This document shows positions 25,633 through 33,394 of a stretch of DNA of 64,000 nucleotides, in pieces. Location: assembly GCF_020165985.1 (NCBI RefSeq), contig NZ_JAIUKZ010000010.1, positions 124,001-188,000 on the forward strand, written 5' to 3'. The first letter of the stretch is position 1. Every line of letters begins with the position of its first letter. The position numbers and the translations under genes were made by a program. This DNA is from Bacillus sp. RAR_GA_16 (GTDB lineage Bacteria; Bacillota; Bacilli; Bacillales; Guptibacillaceae). The notes beneath the pieces are model-generated. The model saw only the letters and a list, made by a program, of their open reading frames with translations, ran no database searches and had not been told where the DNA came from.

Positions 25633-26454
25633 GTGTCAGATAAACTTTTAGAATGGGGATATCTTTTTAGAGATCGCGTTTTAGCTAGAAACGAAGATAT
25701 AAAATCCTCCCTGCTTATTCAAATAGATAATTGGTTAAATGAAATTCAACATGCTACTCACCCTTTAGAAAAAGAGTTTTATGAAGTCGCTCAACACTTC
25801 TATGAAGAGTGGCGAAGTTTACAAGAATCCTCCGTACCGGTAGGAGGTCATACCTTGCCTCCCTTACCTTACAACTACAATGCACTTGAGCCAGCCATTA
25901 GTGAAAGAATTATGAAACTACATCACGATATTCACCATCAAAGTTACGTAGATGGCTTAAATAAGGCTGAACTTGCTTTACAAAAAGCTAGAAAGAACAA
26001 TGACTATGAACTTATTAAACATTGGGAACGAGAATTAGCTTTCAATGGAGCAGGTCACTATCTTCACACGTTATTTTGGCGGATTATGAGTCCGAAAGGC
26101 GGAAAACCGGATCGTGAATTGTTAGCTGAGATTCAAAATAGTTTTGGATCATTTGATGAATTTAAGCAGCAATTTACGAAGGCTGCGGAAAAAGTAGAAG
26201 GCTCGGGATGGGCAATCCTAGTCTGGTCTCCTGTCTCCAGAAGGCTAGAAATCCTACAAGCAGAAAAGCATCAGAATTTGAGCCAATGGGATATTGTTCC
26301 CCTTCTCGCGATTGACGTATGGGAGCATGCTTATTATTTGCAGTATGAGAATAAACGGAAGGACTACATCGAAAACTGGTGGAGTGTTGTGAATTGGAAC
26401 GAAGTAAACAAACGATTTGCAAAAGCTCGTCAATTAAAATGGAAACCGTTTTAG
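25633..26454 (+). CDS. sodF: Superoxide dismutase, Fe/Mn family, with N-terminal extension (SodF-like)
   Basis: Disproportionates superoxide. A helical extension of about 75 residues precedes the Fe/Mn SOD fold, which starts at HTLPPLPYNYNALEP. The four metal ligands are visible: H in MKLHHDIHHQSYV, H in GAGHYLHTLFW, D and H in AIDVWEHAYYLQYENKR. The overall size (about 275-280 residues) and extension match B. subtilis SodF rather than the 202-residue SodA. GTG at 25633 has GGAGAGG nine bases upstream; an ATG at 25615 is also in frame. Divergent from ponA, sharing a short promoter region with it. Confidence 0.88.
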   Translation: MSDKLLEWGYLFRDRVLARNEDIKSSLLIQIDNWLNEIQHATHPLEKEFYEVAQHFYEEWRSLQESSVPVGGHTLPPLPYNYNALEPAISERIMKLHHDIHHQSYVDGLNKAELALQKARKNNDYELIKHWERELAFNGAGHYLHTLFWRIMSPKGGKPDRELLAEIQNSFGSFDEFKQQFTKAAEKVEGSGWAILVWSPVSRRLEILQAEKHQNLSQWDIVPLLAIDVWEHAYYLQYENKRKDYIENWWSVVNWNEVNKRFAKARQLKWKPF

Positions 26455-26465
26455 CAATAAACATG

Positions 26466-26497
26466 AAAAAAAGCAAAGGGAGCCCTTTGCTTTTTTT
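26466..26497. terminator. Bidirectional terminator
   Basis: AAAAAAGCAAAGG/CCTTTGCTTTTTT stem with a four-base loop between the convergent sodF and glycine-rich genes. Confidence 0.85.
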
Positions 26498-26501
26498 ATG
26501 T

Positions 26502-26816
26502 CTAGCGGTATGGTCCATATCCATAAGGTGGTGCTCCTCCAGGATTCCCTGGATACCCGTAGCCAGAATACCCTCCATAACCAGGACCTGGATAACCATA
26601 TCCTGGCCGTGGTGGAGGATATCCGTATCCGCCGTATAATCCAGGAATTAGAAAAGCAGCCCCTAACAAGCCTCCTGCAAGTCCTCCTGCAAGCCCGCCT
26701 GCAAATCCACCAATAAAGGGATATGGCCGCTGATATGGATATTGCCTCATGTCATGAGTCATTCTTGTTTCTGGATAATAATAGAAAGTCCCCTGTGAGG
26801 GGTGATAATTGTCCAT
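26502..26816 (-). CDS. Glycine/tyrosine/proline-rich protein, probable spore coat or surface protein
   Basis: A 104-residue protein in three parts: a tyrosine-rich start (YHPSQGTFYYYPETRM), a glycine-zipper hydrophobic segment (FIGGFAGGLAGGLAGGLLGAAFLIPGL) that could insert in a membrane, and a C-terminal half of G-Y-G-Y-P/G-G-Y repeats. GY-rich tails are common in Bacillus spore coat and inner-spore proteins, so a spore role is likely but not shown. GGAGGAGACC ribosome site. Confidence 0.65.
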   Translation of the reverse strand: MDNYHPSQGTFYYYPETRMTHDMRQYPYQRPYPFIGGFAGGLAGGLAGGLLGAAFLIPGLYGGYGYPPPRPGYGYPGPGYGGYSGYGYPGNPGGAPPYGYGPYR

Positions 26817-26925
26817 GGTCTCCTCCCTTTCCTGTTAGCTATCATGATAGTTGCCTACAGTATAGGGTATGAGAAGTTTCCTATTCGGGAAGGGGCATTA
26901 GCGGAGAAATCCGAATTCTTAAGGG

Positions 26926-27129
26926 CTATAACCTTGGCCAGTAAACACTAACCCAAACAATGGCAACACCTGATACAAATAAATACAGCTCCGGTGTTTT
27001 AGAAATATAGGCAAAATATTCAAGTAAGCTATGTCCAATAATAATTAAATTTAGTTCAAGAATTAACGTAACACCACCAGCAACGGAGAGCCCAAAACCA
27101 ATTAAGAAAGTGAAGAAGCGAATGATCAT
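26926..27129 (-). CDS. Two-span membrane protein, 67 aa, coupled to a 10-codon leader
   Basis: MIIRFFTFLIGFGLSVAGGVTLILELNLI starts the first of two membrane spans; the second is LYLFVSGVAIVWVSVYWP. The ATG at 27129 has only a poor ribosome site, but it overlaps (ATGA) the stop of a 10-codon frame, M-I-K-R-R-N-A-L-I-R, at 27126-27158, whose ATG has a strong AAGGAGGG. Translational coupling through this leader is likely. Alternatively the leader and protein are one gene split by an indel. No family named. Confidence 0.5.
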   Translation of the reverse strand: MIIRFFTFLIGFGLSVAGGVTLILELNLIIIGHSLLEYFAYISKTPELYLFVSGVAIVWVSVYWPRL

Positions 27130-27307
27130 CTGATTAAGGCGTTCCTTCTCTTTATCATAGCGGCCTGTCCCTCCTTGCTTGTTTACTATCCATCCTATTT
27201 CAAGAAGACGACGTTTATGCTGTTCAGGACCTTTTACTTTTGTTTTTGTGGCATACATGCTAAAACAAAAAGGTATCATATAACTTATAAGAAAAGGAGG
27301 AGAACTT

Positions 27308-28045
27308 ATGATCGAAAAAGTCGAACAAGCTGTTCAACAAAATTGGGTTCCTTCATTTCGATACGAAAAGAATGAAACAAGCCCGTTTACTCCATTTACA
27401 AAAGATTTAAGCAAAGCCAAAGGCGCCGTTATTTCGACAGGTGGCTTTTATGTAAAAGGCCAAACTCCGTTTAATGACAACTTTGGTCTTGGGGATCCAT
27501 CTTATCGGGAAATTCCAGTTTCAACAGCATTAAAAGATCTATCCATTTCTCATGAACACTACGATCAAACAAATGCACGGCAAGATGCAAACGTACTCTT
27601 TCCTCTTGATGTCATGAAAGAACTTCAAGAAGAAGGACGTATTGGTGAACTTGCCGAAACGCACTATAGCTTTATGGGATATATCCCAACACCTCACCCA
27701 CTAAAAAATGTGACAGCTCAAGAGGTGGCGCAAAAGTTACTTAAGGAAAACGTAGACTTCGCTTTGTTGGTGCCTTCCTGACCAGTCTGTCAACAGTCGG
27801 CCGGTCTGGTCGCACGCGTACTTGAAGAAAACGGCATTCCAACCGTCACATTAACCATGTCGAAAGAAATTAGCGAATACGTAAACGTCCCGCGCTCTCT
27901 CTACAACCGCTTCCCATTCGGCAGTGCTTTAGGACAACCTAACAACAAAGAACAACACAAACAAGTCCTAAACAAAGCCCTCAACGTCCTAGTTGAAGCT
28001 CACGAAAGTGGAATTGTTGAAGAATCAGGGATTAAGTTTAAATAA
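27308..28045 (+). CDS. Glycine/sarcosine/betaine/D-proline reductase selenoprotein B-family protein; in-frame UGA read as selenocysteine
   Basis: GGAGG lies seven bases before the ATG. The frame runs 157 codons to a UGA at 27779-27781 and then 87 more codons to UAA at 28043, with no other stop. The UGA stands in L-L-V-P-S-U-P-V-C-Q-Q-S-A-G-L-V-A-R-V-L-E-E-N-G-I-P-T-V, where the U-x-x-C pair and the following helix-strand match the active site of GrdB/PrdB-type reductases, in which selenocysteine or cysteine occurs. Right after the UGA the GC content jumps and a stem of six perfect pairs (27780-27785 with 27806-27811) begins on the UGA itself, as bacterial SECIS elements do. The internal ATG at 27857 has no ribosome site, so the second half is not a separate gene. 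I infer a 245-residue selenoprotein, function in aerobes unknown; a nonsense mutant remains possible. Confidence 0.72.
27780..27811 (+). promoter_or_regulatory. Candidate bacterial SECIS hairpin
   Basis: GACCAG (27780-27785) pairs perfectly with CTGGTC (27806-27811), plus a U-G pair at the base; inside, CUG/CAG or C-U/G-G pairs can extend the helix to a small loop. It starts at the second base of the in-frame UGA. I could not fit the textbook apical loop with a G in its first two positions with confidence. Confidence 0.45.
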
Positions 28046-28047
28046 TG

Positions 28048-28455
28048 AAAAGCGGAAGCGCCCGTCTAAATCCGCAGGATGTTGGAGCCCTTTCGAATGA
28101 GACGCTTTTTGTCTCAATCGAAAGGGCGAAACAGCCGGAGGATTTGGCCCGCGCAGCTAGACATGAAAAGTGAAAGCGCCCGTTTAGCCTCGACAAGCGC
28201 TGGAGTCCCGAAAAAAGAACACGGTTTTTGTATTCATTTTTCAGGGGGAAGCGATCGAGAGGCTGGGCGCTGTAGCTGGATCAACAAAAAGCGGAGTCGA
28301 GCGTTTAGAAACGGAGATATTGGAGCTCTTGAACTAGAACACGCCCTATGTGTTCTGGTGAAAGAGCGAAATATCGCAGTTTCTGCGAGTCGTAGCTGGA
28401 TCTATGAAAAGCGGAAGCGCCCGTTTAGACACGGCAGGCACTGGAGCCCACCCAA
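28048..28455 (+). repeat. Tandem array of ~120 bp hairpin repeats, cluster A
   Basis: Four units beginning with AAAAGCGG or a variant start at 28048, 28166, 28287 and 28407 (periods 118, 121, 120); the last is cut short. Each folds into a long hairpin: outer arms such as AGCGCCC/GGGCGCT and inner arms such as GAACAC/GTGTTC or GCCCTTTCGA/TCGAAAGGGC. The array begins two bases after the stop of the selenoprotein-like gene. Same family as 50421-51034. Confidence 0.8.
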
Positions 28456-28463
28456 AACCGCTT

Positions 28464-28551
28464 TCGCGGAATTAATCCGATTTTCGCGGATATATTTGAA
28501 ATATCGCGGAATTATGATCTGTTTTCGCGGAATAAATTCAATAATCGCGGA
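28464..28551. repeat. Five phased TCGCGGA heptamers
   Basis: TCGCGGA starts at 28464, 28484, 28504, 28525 and 28545, i.e. every 20-21 bases, in AT-rich spacers that differ from one another. No open frame. It lies between repeat cluster A and the isocitrate lyase terminator. The regular spacing is about two helical turns. Confidence 0.6.
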
Positions 28552-28631
28552 AAAAAGGTGTTTTCCTTTTCATGCTCCCAGTAGCCATCACGTTATATCA
28601 TCCACTTCCGCTGCAAAAACGAATTCCATAC

Positions 28632-28662
28632 AAAAAACCGGCTGAATTTCAGCCGGTTTTTC
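28632..28662 (-). terminator. Terminator of aceA
   Basis: ACCGGCTG/CAGCCGGT hairpin with a five-base loop and minus-strand U run just past the aceA stop. Confidence 0.85.
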
Positions 28663-28664
28663 TT

Positions 28665-29945
28665 TTAATTTGATGAAGTAAACTGTTCTTCCTCCGTTGA
28701 CCCTTTCAAAGCAGTCGTTGAGGAAGTTCCACCTGTAATCACTTGTGATACAGCATCAAAATAACCTGTTCCAACTTCACGCTGATGTCTCGTAGCGGAA
28801 TAGCCATCTGCTTCACTCGCAAATTCAGCTTGTTGAAGTCTTGAATATGCCGCCATTCCATGGTCCTTGTAATCTCTAGCAAGCTCGAACATGCTGTGAT
28901 TTAGAGCATGGAATCCAGCAAGTGTGACAAATTGGAATTTGTAGCCCATTTTTCCTAATTCACGCTGGAATTTAGCAATCGTTTCATCATCAAGCTTCTT
29001 CTTCCAGTTAAAGGAAGGCGAACAGTTGTAAGCGAGAAGTTTGCCAGGGAAACGTTCATGAATCGCATTGGCGAATTTCTGAGCTTCTTCTAAATTTGGT
29101 TCAGATGTTTCACACCAGATAAGATCAGCGTAAGGCGCATAAGCAAGGCCTCTCGCAATCGCTTGATCAAGTCCTGGTTTCGTATAGAAAAAGCCTTCAG
29201 GAGTCCGTTCGCCTGTTAAAAATTCACCATCATATTGATCGACATCACTCGTAATTAAGTTCGCTGCGTTCGCATCCGTTCTTGCAATAATTAGCGTAGG
29301 CACGCCCATTACATCTGCAGCTAAACGAGCTGAAATTAAATTTTTCACAGCCTGTTGTGTAGGGAGAAGAACTTTCCCACCGAGGTGACCACATTTCTTC
29401 TCTGAAGATAGCTGATCCTCAAAGTGGACTGCTGCAGCACCTGCTTCAATCATTGACTTCATAAGTTCAAAAACATTTAGCGCGCCACCAAAACCGGCCT
29501 CAGCATCAGCCACAATTGGAACGAACCAATCACGGTCATGAATACCCTCTGAATGTTCAATTTGATCCGCACGTTGAAGCGCTTGATTAATTCGTTTGAC
29601 TACTTGAGGTACGCTGTTTACAGGATACAAACTTTGGTCCGGATACATCTGCCCTGAAACATTCGCATCTGCGGCCACTTGCCAACCGCTTAAGTATATG
29701 GCTTTTAAGCCAGCTTTCACTTGTTGAACAGCTTGGTTACCGGTTAAAGCACCTAACGCATTAATGAAATCCTCTTCATTAACAAGCTTCCATAAGCGTT
29801 CAGCCCCTCTTTTTGCAAGAGTGTGCTCAATTTGGATAGAACCTTGTAACTTCAGCACATCCTCAGGTGAATATGGACGTTCGATTCCTTTAAAACGCTC
29901 TTGATTCCAGTTTTCTTGAATTGTTGCTGCCGTTAGCTTTGTCAT
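28665..29945 (-). CDS. aceA: Isocitrate lyase
   Basis: Splits isocitrate to glyoxylate and succinate, first step of the glyoxylate bypass. The 426-residue protein has the catalytic signature [11 protein letters not shown] near residue 190, substrate/metal residues in [10 protein letters not shown] and HFEDQ, and the conserved [10 protein letters not shown] and QFVTLAGFH blocks. The ATG at 29945 has AGGGGGA upstream; 13 further in-frame codons upstream lack a site. It follows a reduced malate-synthase-like gene, as in an aceBA operon. Confidence 0.95.
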   Translation of the reverse strand: MTKLTAATIQENWNQERFKGIERPYSPEDVLKLQGSIQIEHTLAKRGAERLWKLVNEEDFINALGALTGNQAVQQVKAGLKAIYLSGWQVAADANVSGQMYPDQSLYPVNSVPQVVKRINQALQRADQIEHSEGIHDRDWFVPIVADAEAGFGGALNVFELMKSMIEAGAAAVHFEDQLSSEKKCGHLGGKVLLPTQQAVKNLISARLAADVMGVPTLIIARTDANAANLITSDVDQYDGEFLTGERTPEGFFYTKPGLDQAIARGLAYAPYADLIWCETSEPNLEEAQKFANAIHERFPGKLLAYNCSPSFNWKKKLDDETIAKFQRELGKMGYKFQFVTLAGFHALNHSMFELARDYKDHGMAAYSRLQQAEFASEADGYSATRHQREVGTGYFDAVSQVITGGTSSTTALKGSTEEEQFTSSN

Positions 29946-29976
29946 TATAATTTTCCCCCTAGATTTAATGAAATTT

Positions 29977-31008
29977 TTATACAACCGTTGATTGATTTGA
30001 ACGATGTAATAAACTTAAGTATTCCTGGCGCTTCTTCCAGATTTGATTGGGTTCAGGCATATAATGATTCCAGATGCCCTTCATCATTTTAATCAAATTG
30101 GGATCTGTCACGCATTTCCCATCAAACCCTTCTACCGCTTCGCGTGTACCCTGTTCAAACTGAGCTGCATTCGTGTTTCTGTCGCTAGCAAGATCTTCTC
30201 GGATCACGTGTGTTTTTCTCTTATGACCGATACTGATGACGTACCTTTCGACGTCCGTTATCCCCCTGTCTTCTTCTGCTACTAAATGAATCCCCGCACA
30301 ATGATCACGCAACTCATAAAGCATTTCTTCTAAGTGGTGAACGTTTTCCCCCGAAATTGAAATACTCGCTTTAATGGTTCCTTCTTTCAAATTCGTTTCT
30401 CTCTCTAAATAAGAAATCACGCTATTCCACCATCGTGCTTCTTCATAAGTTGCCAACCCTTTTAAGCAAAGGTATGGAGCTGAACCGTTTCTTACTAAGG
30501 TTTCGGTATGATGAAAGAGATAAAGCCCAACATCAACAAGGCAAGCTGATAGACATAAACCATTTAGATCGTCACTTTTTCTCCAGTCCGAAGGGGTAAT
30601 CATGATAGCCATTGGTTTCGGAACGGTGTGAAAATAATTTTGTTGAAGAAACATCTTCACACGTTCCTGTGCGTTCAATCGATCTTTAAGAGACAATGAC
30701 TCATAGGAATAATCAGCTATGAAAAGATTGGTTCCAGGTTGCCTGGAGTCCAATACGGTTTCTAAATTAGTGGCTGAATTTTTGAGAACGATGCGTCGAT
30801 CTTGAAGATCTTTTCGGACAGGCTTCACTTCCCAATTCGTATTCCTTTTATGTGCTTCCATTAGCTGCCTATTGTTTGTTTGATGTTCGCCTAATTGTTG
30901 TAGATCTTGATGAAAGCGACGATGGAGCTTCTCTAAAAACACCATCGCCTCTTGTGTGAGTAAGCTACTTCCATGAACGTTAGCGCTTTCAATTACTTCA
31001 TCAAGCAC
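29977..31008 (-). CDS. Reduced malate synthase A-like protein, 343 aa
   Basis: Recognisable malate-synthase landmarks remain in order: [19 protein letters not shown] (compare ADFEDS...PTW), [19 protein letters not shown] (compare [22 protein letters not shown]) and [30 protein letters not shown] (compare DGTWIAHPGLVPIAM...PNQ). But the R-W-D-Y-I-F segment is gone, the loop after it is shortened, and the C-terminal plug domain with the catalytic aspartate is missing; normal enzymes have about 530 residues. It is a coherent open frame with a good ribosome site (GTG start), immediately upstream of aceA. I infer a diverged, probably non-catalytic homologue kept in the operon, or a fast-evolving enzyme. 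Confidence 0.65.
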   Translation of the reverse strand: MLDEVIESANVHGSSLLTQEAMVFLEKLHRRFHQDLQQLGEHQTNNRQLMEAHKRNTNWEVKPVRKDLQDRRIVLKNSATNLETVLDSRQPGTNLFIADYSYESLSLKDRLNAQERVKMFLQQNYFHTVPKPMAIMITPSDWRKSDDLNGLCLSACLVDVGLYLFHHTETLVRNGSAPYLCLKGLATYEEARWWNSVISYLERETNLKEGTIKASISISGENVHHLEEMLYELRDHCAGIHLVAEEDRGITDVERYVISIGHKRKTHVIREDLASDRNTNAAQFEQGTREAVEGFDGKCVTDPNLIKMMKGIWNHYMPEPNQIWKKRQEYLSLLHRSNQSTVV

Positions 31009-31020
31009 AGCTTCCCCTCC

Positions 31021-31167
31021 CTATTCAAGTCTTCCGCTACTGTTACAGCGATGACAACCAATGCACCCTTCTCCTTCGCAGTGGTGACACCCTTCACTTT
31101 TTCTTTCTTTCCCATGACAATGCGGACACTCAAGCTCTCCATTTCCATAACAAGTGTAACAATCCAT
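31021..31167 (-). CDS. Mini zinc-finger protein of the DnaJ CXXCXGXG type, 48 aa
   Basis: The ATG at 31167 has GGAGGG seven to eight bases upstream. The 48-residue product contains C-Y-T-C-Y-G-N-G, C-P-H-C-H-G-K-E, C-H-H-C-E-G-E-G and C-I-G-C-H-R-C, four CxxC pairs with the glycine spacing of the DnaJ cysteine-rich domain, so two zinc sites. There is no J domain. Its stop lies 12 bases before the start of the malate-synthase-like gene, so it is the first gene of a three-gene unit with aceA. A chaperone or disulfide role for the next gene's product is speculative. Confidence 0.72.
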   Translation of the reverse strand: MDCYTCYGNGELECPHCHGKERKSEGCHHCEGEGCIGCHRCNSSGRLE

Positions 31168-31207
31168 TTTTACTTCCCTCCATCTGTTATAATACAATTT
31201 GTTTTAT

Positions 31208-31245
31208 TTGTTAGTATTATATAACAACCTTTCAAAAGTGTTCAA
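31208..31245 (-). promoter_or_regulatory. Sigma-A promoter with overlapping operator-like repeat, glyoxylate unit
   Basis: On the minus strand TTGAAC and TATAAT are 18 bases apart (31240-31245 and 31216-31221). The -10 region lies inside an inverted repeat with TTGTTA/TAACAA arms at 31208-31227, a natural operator position. Confidence 0.6.
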
Positions 31246-31325
31246 CCTTTTTTTAGAAAATTTTAAAAACATGTGTTTTCGACAAATTAAACCTTCATTT
31301 AAGCCATTTATTTGTAAACAAACAA

Positions 31326-31355
31326 AAAAACGCGTGCTAGACACGCGTTTTCTTC
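31326..31355 (-). terminator. Terminator of the DinB-family gene
   Basis: AACGCGTG/CACGCGTT stem, five-base loop, seven minus-strand U. Confidence 0.8.
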
Positions 31356-31360
31356 TGTAC

Positions 31361-31858
31361 TCATACAGTTTCTTTTTTCCAAAGTTCTTTTATTCCCTGG
31401 GCCCGTTTGATTCCACTAATTGTTCCAAGGTGAAGATTTTCATGATTCATTAAAAATAGCAGAAGCTCTCCAATGGTTTCGAGTTTCAAATAAGAACCGA
31501 TTGAAAAGTCACTCTGAAGTGGATCGCGTAATTGACCATCCAATTTGTTTAAACGGGTATTTTGCTCTAGTAATTGGTGCTTCAATTCACTAAGTGATGG
31601 CGGGTCTTCCGTCCATTCGTCTGGCCTAGTCCCAGCTTTAAATAATGCAGGATAAGGAACTGGGAGATTATTTTGCATTTCAGTAAAACGATCTAAAGCA
31701 AACTCAGCCGTTACCAAAATATGGCCTAAGTTCCAACGAACAGTATTTGTAAAGCCTTCAGGAAGCCGATCGGCTTGCTCTTCAGTCGTAGCCTCTAAAG
31801 CCTGAATTGTTCGGTAACGCCAAAACGTAAACTGCTTTAACAGTTGAGAATCATTCAT
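31361..31858 (-). CDS. DinB superfamily protein
   Basis: A 165-residue four-helix-bundle protein. Metal-binding histidines of the DinB/YfiT fold appear as NLGHILVTAEFALDR (first histidine) and NHENLHLGTISGIKR (two histidines). DinB-like proteins act as thiol-dependent S-transferases or hydrolases, e.g. BstA in bacillithiol-using Bacillales; the substrate of this one is unknown. ATG at 31858 preferred, AAGGCGG seven bases upstream. Confidence 0.8.
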   Translation of the reverse strand: MNDSQLLKQFTFWRYRTIQALEATTEEQADRLPEGFTNTVRWNLGHILVTAEFALDRFTEMQNNLPVPYPALFKAGTRPDEWTEDPPSLSELKHQLLEQNTRLNKLDGQLRDPLQSDFSIGSYLKLETIGELLLFLMNHENLHLGTISGIKRAQGIKELWKKETV

Positions 31859-31896
31859 TTCTATACCGCCTTTCATTTAATTTGAGTAGTGAATTT

Positions 31897-33285
31897 TCAT
31901 TGTGATAGTAACCTAATGTCTTGATCATTCCCTGCATCCCGAGCATAGTCCATAGCTGTATAACCTGATTTATCTACGTAATAAGGGTCCGCTCCTGCGG
32001 AAAGGAGTAAATCATATATATCTTCACGATTCTCTGGCTCCATGTAAGCTGTATAAATAAGAGAAGTCCAACCGTCTTGATCGATTAAATTTGGGTCCGC
32101 TCCAGCATCAAGAAGAAGTTCAACTTTAGACCCATCGCCATATTGACTCGTAATCATTAAAGGAGTGACGCCATTTATATCTACAGCATTTGGATCCATT
32201 CCTTCACCTAATAATGATTCAAGCATTTGTTGGTCTTCGGAATAGTGTGCAGCATAGTGTAGCGCATTCCAACCATCAGAATCAGTTGCCTCCAGGTTAG
32301 CTGCTGAAATATGCGAATTAAATTCCGCTTCATCTTGTGCCATGATGGCATCCATCAAAGGCGTTACCCCAGTCACTTCACCGTCAGTATATGTACTTTC
32401 CTCTTCACTTATTGAAGCTAACGAAGGAAATAAAACCGAGGCAATGACGGCGGATCCAACACCTCCTACAATAAATAGAAATAGCACAAGCGAAAGGATA
32501 AGCAACTTCTTTCGAGGTGTAGGAAAATACGTCGTTTCTCGCATCTTCATAAAAGCCTCAACGGCTGCGATACGCTTCGGAAGCGGTGGATGAGATGAAA
32601 GCATTTCACTTAGCCACACAAAAAAACTTCTCTCTGATTGAAGCTGTTTGATATAGACATCCTTATCCACGCTTTGATACAAACGTTTCCCTACTGCGAG
32701 GATCATTAAGGCATTTCCTGCACGCTCGCCACTCTTAACATAGTGCGCTCCCATTCGATCACACGTGAATTCACATGCCCTTGAATAAGCAGAGCCTAGA
32801 AAAGGCACAAGATTTCCTGGTAAAAGAAGAAGTTGTTTCAAGATATGATTGCGTTTAATGTGCGCTAATTCATGAGCAAGAATAAAGGTTACCTCTTCTT
32901 CTGCTTCTTCTTCAATTAGTTCAAAAATATCGGAGTAAAGCACGACAAAATTTCTTCCTAACAAACGTGTTGCAAAAGCATTTAAAATCCCAGCAGATTC
33001 AATCACATAAACATCAGGTTTTTTTAGAATGTCCATGTCTCTACATAACTCTTGTACCCTTTGATGAATGAGAGGATATTGTCTCTCTGATATTTTCACA
33101 CCGTTGCTTCGAATTTGTCCAAGAAATAGCCCATTACTCATAAAAGAAATAAACCAGAGAAATAAGATGATTGCAATTCCAATGACAGAAAACAACAGAA
33201 AAATATAAGCCATGATACTAAAAACGAGTAAGATCACATAAAGAGATGTTTCAGAGTTTGAAGTTAATTGTTTCGAATCATTCAT
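31897..33285 (-). CDS. M48 family metallopeptidase fused to C-terminal ankyrin repeats
   Basis: Order: polar start; two adjacent membrane spans (about residues 14-55); M48 peptidase domain with zinc motif HELAH at residues 138-142 and the downstream glutamate region ACEFTCDRMGAHYV; a further span near 263-285 (KLLILSLVLFLFIVGGVGSAV); then about four ankyrin repeats from residue 310 to the end (TPLMDAI, DGWNALHYAA, NGVTPLMITSQYG, DGWTSLIYTA, SGYTAMDYA). The C-terminal ankyrins probably bind substrate or partner proteins. M48 proteases usually carry out membrane-protein quality control. The domain combination is uncommon. A perfect palindrome lies 38 bases upstream. Confidence 0.85.
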   Translation of the reverse strand: MNDSKQLTSNSETSLYVILLVFSIMAYIFLLFSVIGIAIILFLWFISFMSNGLFLGQIRSNGVKISERQYPLIHQRVQELCRDMDILKKPDVYVIESAGILNAFATRLLGRNFVVLYSDIFELIEEEAEEEVTFILAHELAHIKRNHILKQLLLLPGNLVPFLGSAYSRACEFTCDRMGAHYVKSGERAGNALMILAVGKRLYQSVDKDVYIKQLQSERSFFVWLSEMLSSHPPLPKRIAAVEAFMKMRETTYFPTPRKKLLILSLVLFLFIVGGVGSAVIASVLFPSLASISEEESTYTDGEVTGVTPLMDAIMAQDEAEFNSHISAANLEATDSDGWNALHYAAHYSEDQQMLESLLGEGMDPNAVDINGVTPLMITSQYGDGSKVELLLDAGADPNLIDQDGWTSLIYTAYMEPENREDIYDLLLSAGADPYYVDKSGYTAMDYARDAGNDQDIRLLSQ

Positions 33286-33322
33286 GCTACTGTCACATAA
33301 TTCCTTTCTTTAAAGAGATATG

Positions 33323-33336
33323 TTCAGTATACTGAA
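33323..33336. promoter_or_regulatory. Perfect 14-base palindrome upstream of the M48-ankyrin gene
   Basis: TTCAGTATACTGAA contains a TATACT that could be the -10 of the gene, so repressor binding here would block transcription. No regulator is adjacent. Confidence 0.4.
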
Positions 33337-33365
33337 TTTTCCATTCTAGTGTATATATTTAAAAA

Positions 33366-33394
33366 GAAAAAACACTCAAAATGAGTGTTTTTTA
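33366..33394 (-). terminator. Terminator of the DUF1206-thioredoxin unit
   Basis: AAACACTCA/TGAGTGTTT arms with short loop and minus-strand U run; overlaps the thioredoxin-like stop. Confidence 0.8.

Noticed and set aside
27857-28045. A separate 62-residue gene after the UGA
   Set aside because: Its ATG has no ribosome site and the 25 codons between the UGA and it are in frame and match the same family.
28079-28645. A 188-codon plus-strand frame
   Set aside because: It runs through the hairpin repeats and the phased heptamers; it has no ribosome site and no domain pattern.
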